Source of the DNA: an uncultured Chlorobiota bacterium
GTDB lineage: Bacteria; Bacteroidota; Kapaibacteriia; OLB7
Direction: 5' to 3'
NCBI GenBank assembly: GCA_946481475.1
Contig: CAMLOB010000140.1
Span: forward strand, 1 to 8,426
Length of the DNA: 8,426 nucleotides
Part shown: positions 1 through 6,162 of the stretch, one piece after another
Layout: the number at the start of each line of letters is the position of its first letter
How positions within the stretch are numbered: the first letter of the stretch is position 1
Translations under genes and position numbers: made by a program
Notes under the pieces: model-generated
Database searches by the model: none
Told to the model about the DNA's origin: nothing
Seen by the model: only the letters and a program-made list of their open reading frames with translations

Positions 1-1018
1 GGAAGTAGAACTGCGGACGGTAGTTGTTGAAGAACGGCGTGTGACGGCCACCCTCATCCTTCGAGAGGACGTAGATCTGGGCGTTGAACTTCGTGTGCGG
101 AGTCACCGAACCGGCCTTGCAGAGAACCATGCCCCGCTCCAGCTCGTCCTTGTCGACGCCGCGCAGAAGCAGACCGACGTTGTCGCCCGCCTGGCCTGAA
201 TCAAGAAGCTTGCGGAACATCTCGATACCGGTGACGACCGTCTTGCGGTTGGCGCCGAGACCGATGATCTCCACTTCCTCGTTCAGGTTGATGATACCGC
301 GCTCGATACGTCCGGTGCCGACGGTACCGCGACCCGAGATCGAGAAGACGTCCTCGATCGGCATCAGGAACGGCTTCTCCGTGTCGCGCTCCGGCGTCGG
401 GATATAGGTATCGACGGCCTCCATCAGATCCCAGATGCACTGATAGCGCGGATCGTCCACCGGTGCATCAGTCATTGCGGCCTCCAGGGCCTGCAGCGCC
501 GATCCCTTGACGATCGGAATGTCGTCGCCCGGGAACTCGTAGCGCGAAAGCAGCTCGCGAACCTCAAGCTCGACAAGCTCCAGAAGCTCCGGATCGGCGA
601 TGTCGACCTTGTTCATGAAGACAACGATACGGGGCACACCGACCTGACGTGCAAGGAGAATGTGCTCCTTGGTCTGCGGCATCGGACCGTCGGTGGCGGC
701 AACGACGAGAATCGCACCGTCCATCTGCGCGGCACCCGTAATCATGTTCTTGACGTAGTCGGCGTGACCCGGACAGTCGACGTGAGCATAGTGACGGTTT
801 TCCGTCTGGTACTCGACGTGTGCCGTCGCGATGGTGATACCGCGGGCCTTCTCCTCCGGAGCGTTGTCGATCGAGTCGAACGAGCGCTGTTCGCCGCCGA
901 ACTTCTTGGCCAGAGCCGTGGCGATGGCGGCCGTCAGGGTCGTTTTGCCGTGATCGACGTGACCGATCGTTCCGACGTTCACGTGCGGTTTACTGCGATC
1001 AAATTTCTCTTTTGCCAT
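1..1018 (-). CDS. tuf: Translation elongation factor Tu (3'-truncated by window edge)
   Basis: EF-Tu is the GTPase that delivers aminoacyl-tRNA to the ribosomal A site. The visible 339 codons contain the whole G domain: P-loop GHVDHGKT at residues 19-26, switch region [12 protein letters not shown] from about 59, DCPGH at 81-85, NKVD at 136-139, and the G5 motif in KGSAL near 175. Domain 2 and the start of domain 3 follow, and the frame is still open at the window edge inside the conserved NNYRPQFYF stretch. The family is usually about 395-400 residues, so some 55-60 are missing. The ATG start gives the canonical [19 protein letters not shown] beginning and has a good Shine-Dalgarno AGGAG 9 nt upstream (1028-1032). 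It is the last visible gene of the str operon, 70 bp after fusA. Identification is essentially certain; the 3' end and any further operon genes lie outside. Confidence 0.98.
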   Translation of the reverse strand, partial: MAKEKFDRSKPHVNVGTIGHVDHGKTTLTAAIATALAKKFGGEQRSFDSIDNAPEEKARGITIATAHVEYQTENRHYAHVDCPGHADYVKNMITGAAQMDGAILVVAATDGPMPQTKEHILLARQVGVPRIVVFMNKVDIADPELLELVELEVRELLSRYEFPGDDIPIVKGSALQALEAAMTDAPVDDPRYQCIWDLMEAVDTYIPTPERDTEKPFLMPIEDVFSISGRGTVGTGRIERGIINLNEEVEIIGLGANRKTVVTGIEMFRKLLDSGQAGDNVGLLLRGVDKDELERGMVLCKAGSVTPHTKFNAQIYVLSKDEGGRHTPFFNNYRPQFYF

Positions 1019-1027
1019 TCCTGATGT

Positions 1028-1032
1028 CTCCT
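1028..1032 (-). promoter_or_regulatory. Ribosome binding site of tuf
   Basis: On the minus strand AGGAG stands 9 nt before the tuf ATG. It is the only str-operon gene here with a clear Shine-Dalgarno sequence; rpsL, rpsG and fusA have none or only weak purine runs. This may help set a high EF-Tu yield from the shared transcript (inference). Confidence 0.75.
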
Positions 1033-1088
1033 GTTCAGGTTATTAGTGAAACGGTGTTTTTAAAACGTGTTCATCCTTGCTGCGGGGC

Positions 1089-3206
1089 TCAGGCAGTAAC
1101 CGCCTTCCCTTTCCCGCTCTTTTCGATAATCTCCTCCATGATCGACTTCGGCACCTCATCGTAGTGATCGAAGGTCATGGTGAAAATCGCCCGTCCCTGC
1201 GTCATCGAACGCAGACGCGTGGCATAACCGAACATCTCCGAAAGCGGAACCATTGCGGTGATCACCTGTGCGTCGGAGCGGTTGGCCATGCCTCCCACTT
1301 TTCCGCGACGACTGGAAAGATCACCCATCACATCTCCCATGTACTCGTCGGGCGTCACCACCTCGACGGCCATGACCGGCTCCAGAAGGGCCGGATTCGA
1401 CTTCCGCATCGCCTCCTTGAAGCACATCGAAGCGGCGATCTTGAAAGCCATTTCCGAGGAATCGACATCGTGGTACGACCCGAAGTGGAGCCGGGCCTTG
1501 ACGTCGACCACCGGAAACCCGGCGACGACGCCGTTCTGCATCGCCTCGGAAACTCCCTGCTCGATCGCCTTGAAATATTCCTTCGGAATAACGCCGCCGA
1601 CGATCTCGCTCAGGAATTCGAAGCCCTTCCCCGGTTCGTTCGGGATAAACTCGATGGTGACGTGACCATACTGTCCCTTACCGCCGGTCTGGCGGACGAA
1701 TTTCGTATCCTGATCGATCGTGTTGCGGAAGGTCTCGCGATAGGCAACCTGCGGCTGACCGATATTCGCATCGACGTTGAACTCCCGCCTGATACGGTCG
1801 ACGATGATATCCAGGTGAAGCTCACCCATTCCGGCGATAATCGTCTGGCCGGTCTCCGAGTTGACCTTGACCCGGAAGGTCGGATCCTCTTCCGAGAGTT
1901 TGATAAGGGCATCGCCGAGACGGTCCTGATCTCCCTTGGTCTTCGGCTCGATCGACTGTTCGATCACCGGCTCGGGGAACTCCATCTTCTCCAGAACAAT
2001 CGGCTTCTTCTCGCCCGAGAGCGTATCTCCGGTCCGCGTATCCTTCAGACCGACAACCGCGACAATGTCGCCGGTATAGGCCTCATCGATATCCTCGCGA
2101 TGGTTGGCGTGCATCCGGAGCAGACGGCCGATACGTTCCTTCTTGCCGCTGATCGTGTTCAGCGCATAGGAACCGGCCTTCAGCGTTCCGGAGTAGATGC
2201 GGGCGAACGTCAGCTTGCCCACGAACTTGTCGGCGATGATCTTGAAGGCCAGCGCCGAGAACTCCTCGGAGTCGGAGACTTCCCGCTCCACGTGATGTCC
2301 GTCCTCGTAGTCGTGCCCCGGCGTCGGACCGATATCGGTCGGCGAAGGCATGAACTCGATGACCGAGTCGAGCAACTGCTGCACACCTTTGTTCTTGAAA
2401 GCGCTTCCGAGCATGACCGGAATGATCCGGACCTCAAGCGTTGCCTGGCGCAGCACCCGCTTGATCTCGTCGGCTGAAATCTCCTCTCCTTCAAGATACT
2501 TCTCCAGAAGGGTATCGTCAACCTCGGCGACCGCCTCAAGCATCTTCGTTCTGTACTCGCGGGCCTGCTCCTCCATATCGTGCGGAATATCGATCGTATC
2601 CCACTGCGCGCCGAGCGAGGAGTCGTCGAAGATATAGGCCTTGTCCTCGATCAGGTCGATAATCCCCTTGAACATCTCTCCCTGGCCGACCGGAAGCTGG
2701 ACCGGAACGGCATTTGCGCCGAGGCGATCCTTCATCATCTCAATCACGTTCAGGAAGTCCGCACCGACGCGGTCCATCTTGTTGACGAAGGCGATGCGGG
2801 GAACGCGATACTTGTCGGCCTGGCGCCAGACCGTCTCCGACTGCGGCTCGACGCCGCCGACCGAGCAGAACAGAGCAACGGCACCGTCGAGAACACGCAG
2901 CGAGCGCTCTACCTCAACGGTGAAGTCGACGTGTCCCGGCGTGTCGATGATGTTGACGCGATGCTCCTGGAACTGGCTCTGGCTTCCTTTCCAGAAGCAC
3001 GTGGTAGCGGCCGAGGTAATCGTAATGCCCCGTTCCTGCTCCTGTTCCATATAATCCATCGTCGCCGCACCTTCGTGTACCTCACCCATGCGATGAAGAA
3101 CGCCGGTGTAGTACAGAATACGTTCGGTGGTGGTTGTCTTGCCGGCATCGATATGCGCCATGATGCCGATATTGCGAACCCTCTCAAGAGGATATTTGCG
3201 AGGCAT
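1089..3206 (-). CDS. fusA: Translation elongation factor G
   Basis: EF-G is the GTPase that drives tRNA-mRNA translocation and, with RRF, ribosome recycling. The 705-residue length is normal. The G domain shows P-loop AHIDAGKT at 17-24, switch [16 protein letters not shown] from 58, DTPGHVDF at 88-95 and NKMD at 142-145. Domain II follows from roughly 295 ([20 protein letters not shown]), domain III from roughly 405 and domain IV from roughly 480. The domain IV tip loop [12 protein letters not shown], which reaches the decoding centre, is intact, and domain V completes the protein. The ATG start gives the expected [24 protein letters not shown] beginning. No clear Shine-Dalgarno is seen (upstream GGGTAATCACA). 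It is third in the str operon, 128 bp after rpsG and 70 bp before tuf. The long reading frames on the opposite strand are composition shadows. Confidence 0.98.
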   Translation of the reverse strand: MPRKYPLERVRNIGIMAHIDAGKTTTTERILYYTGVLHRMGEVHEGAATMDYMEQEQERGITITSAATTCFWKGSQSQFQEHRVNIIDTPGHVDFTVEVERSLRVLDGAVALFCSVGGVEPQSETVWRQADKYRVPRIAFVNKMDRVGADFLNVIEMMKDRLGANAVPVQLPVGQGEMFKGIIDLIEDKAYIFDDSSLGAQWDTIDIPHDMEEQAREYRTKMLEAVAEVDDTLLEKYLEGEEISADEIKRVLRQATLEVRIIPVMLGSAFKNKGVQQLLDSVIEFMPSPTDIGPTPGHDYEDGHHVEREVSDSEEFSALAFKIIADKFVGKLTFARIYSGTLKAGSYALNTISGKKERIGRLLRMHANHREDIDEAYTGDIVAVVGLKDTRTGDTLSGEKKPIVLEKMEFPEPVIEQSIEPKTKGDQDRLGDALIKLSEEDPTFRVKVNSETGQTIIAGMGELHLDIIVDRIRREFNVDANIGQPQVAYRETFRNTIDQDTKFVRQTGGKGQYGHVTIEFIPNEPGKGFEFLSEIVGGVIPKEYFKAIEQGVSEAMQNGVVAGFPVVDVKARLHFGSYHDVDSSEMAFKIAASMCFKEAMRKSNPALLEPVMAVEVVTPDEYMGDVMGDLSSRRGKVGGMANRSDAQVITAMVPLSEMFGYATRLRSMTQGRAIFTMTFDHYDEVPKSIMEEIIEKSGKGKAVTA

Positions 3207-3272
3207 TGTGATTACCCAATCTGGTTATGTGAAACTATACTTATCCTGAACCTGTGCAAAAGAGCATTCCCA

Positions 3273-3299
3273 CCTTCCCGCGACTCTTGCGCGGAAAGG
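3273..3299 (-). promoter_or_regulatory. RNA stem-loop in the rpsG-fusA gap
   Basis: On the minus strand arm CCTTTCCGCG (3299-3290), loop CAAGAGT and arm CGCGGGAAGG (3282-3273) form a 10-bp stem. The only irregular pair, 3295 with 3277, is U-G in the operon RNA but A-C in the opposite strand, so the structure suits the str transcript. No U-run follows directly; the nearest is a CTCTTTTG about a dozen bases on, so it is a weak candidate for a terminator. It starts about 35 bp after the rpsG stop codon. Possible roles are an RNA processing site, a 3'-end stabiliser or a translational control element; none can be chosen from sequence alone. Confidence 0.5.
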
Positions 3300-3334
3300 A
3301 TGGAACGCTTTCAATCATAAAGCCGAATGTCTTC

Positions 3335-3802
3335 TTACCAGCGGAAGTGGGAAAAGGCTTTGTTGGCGTCGGCCATGCGGTGCGTCTCCTCACGCTTCTT
3401 GACGGCCGACCCTTCGCCGTTGGCCGCGGCGATCAGTTCGCCGGCCAGCTTGGCGGTCATTCCCTTTTCACGACGGTCACGCGCATAGCGGATGATCCAG
3501 CGAATACCGAGCGCCGTCCGCCTGTCCGGACGAACTTCGGTCGGAATCTGGTAGGTGGCACCCCCCACGCGGCGGGAACGCACTTCGACGGCCGGGGAAA
3601 CGTTTGCGAGGGCCTTGCGGAACACCTCGATCGGTTCTTCTCCCGTCCGGTTGCCGACGACCTCCAGAGCGTTGTACAGGATCGAGCGTGCGATGCTCTT
3701 CTTCCCCTGCCACATCAGGTTATTGATAAAGCGCTCGACGGTCACGTCGTTGAACTTCGGATCAGGATTGATGCGCCGTTTCTCAGCCCGTTTCTTTCTC
3801 AT
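3335..3802 (-). CDS. rpsG: 30S ribosomal protein S7
   Basis: S7 starts assembly of the 3' domain of 16S rRNA and forms part of the head of the small subunit near the E site. The 155-residue length is normal. Conserved features are the basic N-terminus [17 protein letters not shown], the [12 protein letters not shown] segment at 25-36, the [19 protein letters not shown] rRNA-contacting stretch at 77-95, and the C-terminus ending [21 protein letters not shown]. The ATG start fits the family start. Only a weak purine run (AAAGAGA) precedes it. It is second in the str operon, 171 bp after rpsL. In E. coli S7 represses its own operon by binding the rpsL-rpsG intercistronic RNA. The strong hairpin in the same gap here makes a similar control plausible but unproven. 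Confidence 0.98.
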   Translation of the reverse strand: MRKKRAEKRRINPDPKFNDVTVERFINNLMWQGKKSIARSILYNALEVVGNRTGEEPIEVFRKALANVSPAVEVRSRRVGGATYQIPTEVRPDRRTALGIRWIIRYARDRREKGMTAKLAGELIAAANGEGSAVKKREETHRMADANKAFSHFRW

Positions 3803-3820
3803 GTCTCTTTGATGATTCTG

Positions 3821-3862
3821 AAAAACCGGGCGCGGCGTCCGAAAAAATCTGTACGCCGCGCC
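3821..3862 (-). terminator. Intrinsic terminator/attenuator-like hairpin between rpsL and rpsG
   Basis: On the minus strand the arms GGCGCGGCGT (3862-3853) and ACGCCGCGCC (3838-3829) pair perfectly over 10 bp, nine of them G-C. A 14-nt loop containing six U's separates them. Three bases (CGG) and then TTTTT (3825-3821) follow, and the rpsG start is only 18 nt further on. The opposite strand has no U-run after the stem. A GC-rich stem plus U-run is the pattern of a rho-independent terminator, but its place inside an essential operon means it cannot stop all transcription. It may be a partial attenuator, or the S7 autoregulatory structure that occupies this gap in E. coli. The stem itself is seen directly; the function is inferred. 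Confidence 0.6.
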
Positions 3863-3973
3863 AGTTGGTAAATTGTTATCGTATCGTTGACGGATGCTGT
3901 CGTATCGGCCTCTGTGACCATTCTCCCGCTATTTGTCTCGGAAGACCGGCAGAGGCATTCTTCATCCACTGAA

Positions 3974-4348
3974 TTATTTCTTCGGCCGCTTCGTGCCGTA
4001 CTTCGAACGCCCCTGCTTGCGATCCTCGACCCCCTGCGTGTCGAGCGTACCGCGAACGATATGGTAGCGAACACCCGGAAGATCCTTCACACGACCTCCG
4101 CGGATCAGCACGATCGAGTGCTCCTGGAGGTTGTGTCCCTCCCCCGGAATGTAGGCCGTCACCTCGATCCCGTTGGTCAGGCGAACACGGGCCACCTTCC
4201 GCAGAGCCGAGTTCGGCTTCTTCGGCGTGGTAGTGTAGACGCGCGTACAGACCCCGCGACGCTGCGGACAGCTCTCCAGGGCCGGCGAGTCACTCTTTGA
4301 TCTTTTCAGGCTGCGTCCTTTGCGGACAAGTTGGTTGATAGTAGGCAC
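3974..4348 (-). CDS. rpsL: 30S ribosomal protein S12
   Basis: S12 lies at the decoding centre and controls translational accuracy. The 124 residues match the usual length. The N-terminus [11 protein letters not shown], the loop [13 protein letters not shown] (39-51) and the loop [13 protein letters not shown] (84-96) are intact. Lysines 43 and 88, the usual sites of streptomycin-resistance changes, are wild-type, and Asp89, often beta-methylthiolated, is present. The start codon is GTG. It is the only workable start, because the frame meets a TGA at 4370-4372 with no ATG in between, and it gives the canonical N-terminus. No Shine-Dalgarno precedes it. It is the first gene of the str operon and lies behind a promoter and a leader hairpin. 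A six-codon frame ends 4 nt before the GTG. Confidence 0.98.
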   Translation of the reverse strand: MPTINQLVRKGRSLKRSKSDSPALESCPQRRGVCTRVYTTTPKKPNSALRKVARVRLTNGIEVTAYIPGEGHNLQEHSIVLIRGGRVKDLPGVRYHIVRGTLDTQGVEDRKQGRSKYGTKRPKK

Positions 4349-4392
4349 GTTTTCAAGCCATTTTCGTTTTCATAAACAACAATAGTAGAAAG

Positions 4393-4416
4393 TTCGCTCC
4401 GGCAAACCGGAACGAA
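4393..4416 (-). promoter_or_regulatory. 5' leader stem-loop of the str operon
   Basis: On the minus strand arm TTCGTTCCGG (4416-4407), loop TTTG and arm CCGGAGCGAA (4402-4393) make a 10-bp stem with a 4-nt loop. One pair, 4412 with 4397, is U-G in the operon RNA but would be a C-A mismatch on the other strand. It begins within a few bases of the transcription start expected from the promoter just upstream, so the mRNA would start with a near-terminal hairpin. Such 5' stems can protect mRNA or serve in control. There is no U-run, so it does not look like a terminator. Confidence 0.55.
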
Positions 4417-4423
4417 AAGCCTG

Positions 4424-4455
4424 CAAATATAGGGAGTAGCCGACTTCTATATCAA
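4424..4455 (-). promoter_or_regulatory. Promoter of the str operon (rpsL)
   Basis: On the minus strand TATATTTG (4431-4424) fits the Bacteroidota -7 element TAnnTTTG exactly. A TTG (4455-4453) lies 21 bp upstream, within the usual range for the -33 element. The same bases also read as a near-consensus sigma-70 promoter: TTGATA (4455-4450), an 18-bp spacer and TATATT (4431-4426). Transcription should start near 4417-4419, giving a leader of about 70 nt before rpsL. It lies in the gap after the lipoprotein gene, so the ribosomal operon can be transcribed independently of that gene. I found no similar TAnnTTTG element in the internal str gaps. Confidence 0.7.
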
Positions 4456-4476
4456 GAAAAGGGGGTCACCTTATCA

Positions 4477-5088
4477 TTACCGTTTGTTAGCGTCACCAGC
4501 ATCCGGGGGGATATCCCCCTCGGACGGAGGGGCCTGCGGAGCAACCCGTTCGACGGTCGGGACGGCGTAGCCTTCGGGCGAACGGGTTTTTCTGTAGCCT
4601 CCGTTCTCCCACCGAAAATACTCGACACTCGGTTGTCCGTCACGCTGACGGGCAACGACAACGGCAATGGTATCAATCTTCAGAAGCTGATAGCCGCCGC
4701 GATAGTGATCCCACATCTGGGGCGTCATCGCCGCATATCGGTAGAACACATCCCGCATATCAGTTACCCCTTCAAGACTTCTCCACTTCGCCTGTTCGGC
4801 CGAATCCAGCCGGTCGAGCTGCGCCCGGCTGACCTCGACGAAAATCTGCCAGTTCGACTTTGCGGAGCTGTCCATCAGGTCATACATCAAACCGAAATCC
4901 CCCTTTTCAGCCGCTGCAACAAGCGTCGCATAGGCTTCCTGCGGCGTTGACGAAGGAATTGTCGACACCCCTTCACCCGCCTGATCGGCACAGCCGGTTA
5001 TCCCCCCCGAGATCGAAAGGACGGAAAGCATAACCGAAAAAAAATGAACGACCTTGCTTCTTTTCATTGGTGTTGTGATTCTGAACAT
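4477..5088 (-). CDS. Predicted lipoprotein of unknown function
   Basis: I do not recognise this 203-residue protein. Its N-terminus has a basic region (MKRSK at 8-12), a hydrophobic stretch VVHFFSVMLSVLSISGGI and a lipobox ITGC with Cys33, so it is probably a lipid-anchored envelope protein. After a Ser/Thr/Pro linker, TPQEAYATLVAAAEKGDFGLMYDLM resembles the first helices of NTF2/SnoaL-like folds. With the later beta-rich part (YQLLKIDTIAVVVARQ, VEYFRWENGGYRKT) this suggests one such domain at about 48-170, an impression rather than a match. The tail is proline-rich and acidic. The longest start is given; the in-frame ATG at 5067 gives a more typical 26-residue signal (MKRSK...C26) and may be the true one. 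Neither has a Shine-Dalgarno. The stop is followed at once by two more in-frame stops (TAATGATAA). Confidence 0.8.
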   Translation of the reverse strand: MFRITTPMKRSKVVHFFSVMLSVLSISGGITGCADQAGEGVSTIPSSTPQEAYATLVAAAEKGDFGLMYDLMDSSAKSNWQIFVEVSRAQLDRLDSAEQAKWRSLEGVTDMRDVFYRYAAMTPQMWDHYRGGYQLLKIDTIAVVVARQRDGQPSVEYFRWENGGYRKTRSPEGYAVPTVERVAPQAPPSEGDIPPDAGDANKR

Positions 5089-5107
5089 GCATTTTCGTGC
5101 CGGGGTT

Positions 5108-5115
5108 CAAAAATA
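5108..5115 (-). promoter_or_regulatory. Possible -7 promoter element of the lipoprotein gene
   Basis: On the minus strand TATTTTTG matches the Bacteroidota -7 pattern TAnnTTTG. It would start RNA about 14 nt before the upstream ATG (5088) or about 35 nt before the ATG at 5067. No TTG is seen at the matching -33 distance, so the call is tentative. If it is real, the short leader favours the 5067 start. Confidence 0.4.
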
Positions 5116-5257
5116 CGATTCGCCGAGACCGATCCGGTGATCCCGGGAGAAGTCGACGCATCCTGTTACCTCTCCAGGAACGGGACAGGTTGTGAAAACG
5201 AGGCCGACCGGTAACGTGATCTGATGGAACCCGGCACCGAGAGAGCCGGACAAACGC

Positions 5258-6031
5258 ATGCCGACAAAGAGAAGAAAAATTATCGTGACCCGCAAAGCGG
5301 CCGAAATCAATGGCCAGCGTGTGGTCTATACCGTCCGCCGACATCCCCGGGCAAAATATCTTCGTCTGCAGGTCAATCCGTTCGACGGCGTGGTGGTGAC
5401 GATGCCGGCACGCCTTCCGCTCTATGTGAGCACCGACAAGTTCGTCCGGGAACATGGCGACTGGATTCTGGCGAAACTGCAGGAATACGGCAGGAAGAGT
5501 GCGTGGGACTCCAGAGGGGAGGCGACGCTCCGGAGTGGCGAGAGCATCCGGTTCCGAGGGAGGAACTACCGACTGATGGTCGAACGCCTCGCGGTGTCGG
5601 CTCCGCACGTTGTGCTGAACCAGCAGGTCGGCGTTATTTCGGTCTATCTCCCCCGCTCGTCGGAATTCCAGCTTCACCCCGTACTGAAGCAATGGCTTGC
5701 AAAGCAGGCGGCCGAGCAGATCAAATCGGTTGCGCTTGAAGAGGCGGCCCGCATGGGAGTCCGTTTCCGCAGGATCTCCATTCGCGAGCAACGGACAAAG
5801 TGGGGAAGCTGCACGGAGGAGGGTAATCTTTCATTCAACTGGCGCCTGATTCTCTTCCCCCCCCGCGTCCTCCGCTACGTCGTCATCCACGAACTCTGCC
5901 ATCTCCGCCACTTCGACCACTCCATCCGGTTCTGGCGGATGGTCGCCCGCTACATGCCGGAATACCGCTCCGCCGTCGACTGGCTGAAGAAGGAGGGATT
6001 GAATGCACGGAATCTGGTGGTGGAACTGTAG
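5258..6031 (+). CDS. YgjP-like (DUF45) zinc metallopeptidase
   Basis: This 257-residue protein belongs to the YgjP/DUF45 family (PF01863), related to M48 and SprT-type zinc proteases. The C-terminal half carries the signature: RTKWGSC at 179-185, then GNLSFNWRLILFPPRVLRYVVIHELCH with the zinc-binding H211-E212-x-x-H215, and a further HFDHSIRFW segment whose H221 is the likely third ligand. The N-terminal part (YTVRRHPRAKYLRLQVNPFDGVVVTMP) is the usual beta-rich region of the family. There is no signal peptide or membrane segment, so it is probably cytoplasmic. Its substrate is not known. The ATG start is preceded by GAGAG at 12 nt, a weak ribosome binding site. The gene is divergent from the lipoprotein gene and stands alone on the plus strand. 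Confidence 0.9.
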   Translation: MPTKRRKIIVTRKAAEINGQRVVYTVRRHPRAKYLRLQVNPFDGVVVTMPARLPLYVSTDKFVREHGDWILAKLQEYGRKSAWDSRGEATLRSGESIRFRGRNYRLMVERLAVSAPHVVLNQQVGVISVYLPRSSEFQLHPVLKQWLAKQAAEQIKSVALEEAARMGVRFRRISIREQRTKWGSCTEEGNLSFNWRLILFPPRVLRYVVIHELCHLRHFDHSIRFWRMVARYMPEYRSAVDWLKKEGLNARNLVVEL

Positions 6032-6048
6032 ACCGGACGCATCCGGTC
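6031..6048 (+). other. Hairpin starting at the peptidase stop codon
   Basis: GACCGGA (6031-6037), loop CGCA and TCCGGTC (6042-6048) form a perfect 7-bp stem. Its first base is the last base of the TAG stop codon. No U-run follows (CCTTCGGC comes next), so it is not a standard intrinsic terminator, though it may mark or protect the 3' end of the plus-strand mRNA. Confidence 0.4.
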
Positions 6049-6080
6049 CCTTCGGCAACCAGCTCATGAGAACAAACGCA

Positions 6081-6112
6081 GACCGGCCTTCAGGATCTCC
6101 CGAAAGCCGGTC
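6081..6112 (-). terminator. Probable terminator of the VWA gene
   Basis: On the minus strand GACCGGCTTT (6112-6103), a 12-nt loop and AAGGCCGGTC (6090-6081) form a 10-bp stem. One pair is U-G (6105 with 6088) and exists only in the minus-strand RNA. The stem is followed by the moderately U-rich TGCGTTTGTTCT. It lies about 50 nt past the VWA stop codon in the gap between two converging genes, which suits a transcription terminator. The U-run is imperfect, so the call is moderate. Confidence 0.5.
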
Positions 6113-6162
6113 CGTCGTATTCAGCTTCTGCCTGGCGAAGCGCTGTTCCTCGTGATTCCCCT

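Noticed and set aside
662..1024. 120-residue plus-strand frame opposite tuf
   Set aside because: Antisense shadow of EF-Tu; no recognisable domain and no ribosome binding site of note.
1077..2477. 466-residue open frame on the plus strand opposite fusA
   Set aside because: It lies wholly antisense to a certain EF-G gene. Its protein is rich in Arg, His, Leu and Asp with no domain, as expected from an antisense frame of GC-rich codons. The same applies to 2580-3320.
3908..3956. 7-bp inverted repeat GCCTCTG/CAGAGGC in the rpsL-rpsG gap
   Set aside because: The arms pair perfectly but are separated by 35 nt with no further pairing, so chance is likely. It is worth including only if the whole gap is tested for conserved structure.
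4459..4472. Possible terminator of the lipoprotein gene (AAGG...CCTT then TTTTC on the minus strand)
   Set aside because: The stem is only about 4 bp, too weak to call.
5168..5190. Imperfect hairpin upstream of the peptidase gene (ACCTCTCC/GGGACAGGT)
   Set aside because: It has a C-C mismatch, only seven pairs and no U-run or link to a start signal, so it is not convincing.
4973..5791. 272-residue minus-strand frame crossing the lipoprotein start and the peptidase gene
   Set aside because: It overlaps two better supported genes, and the DUF45 zinc motif lies on the other strand; no domain seen.
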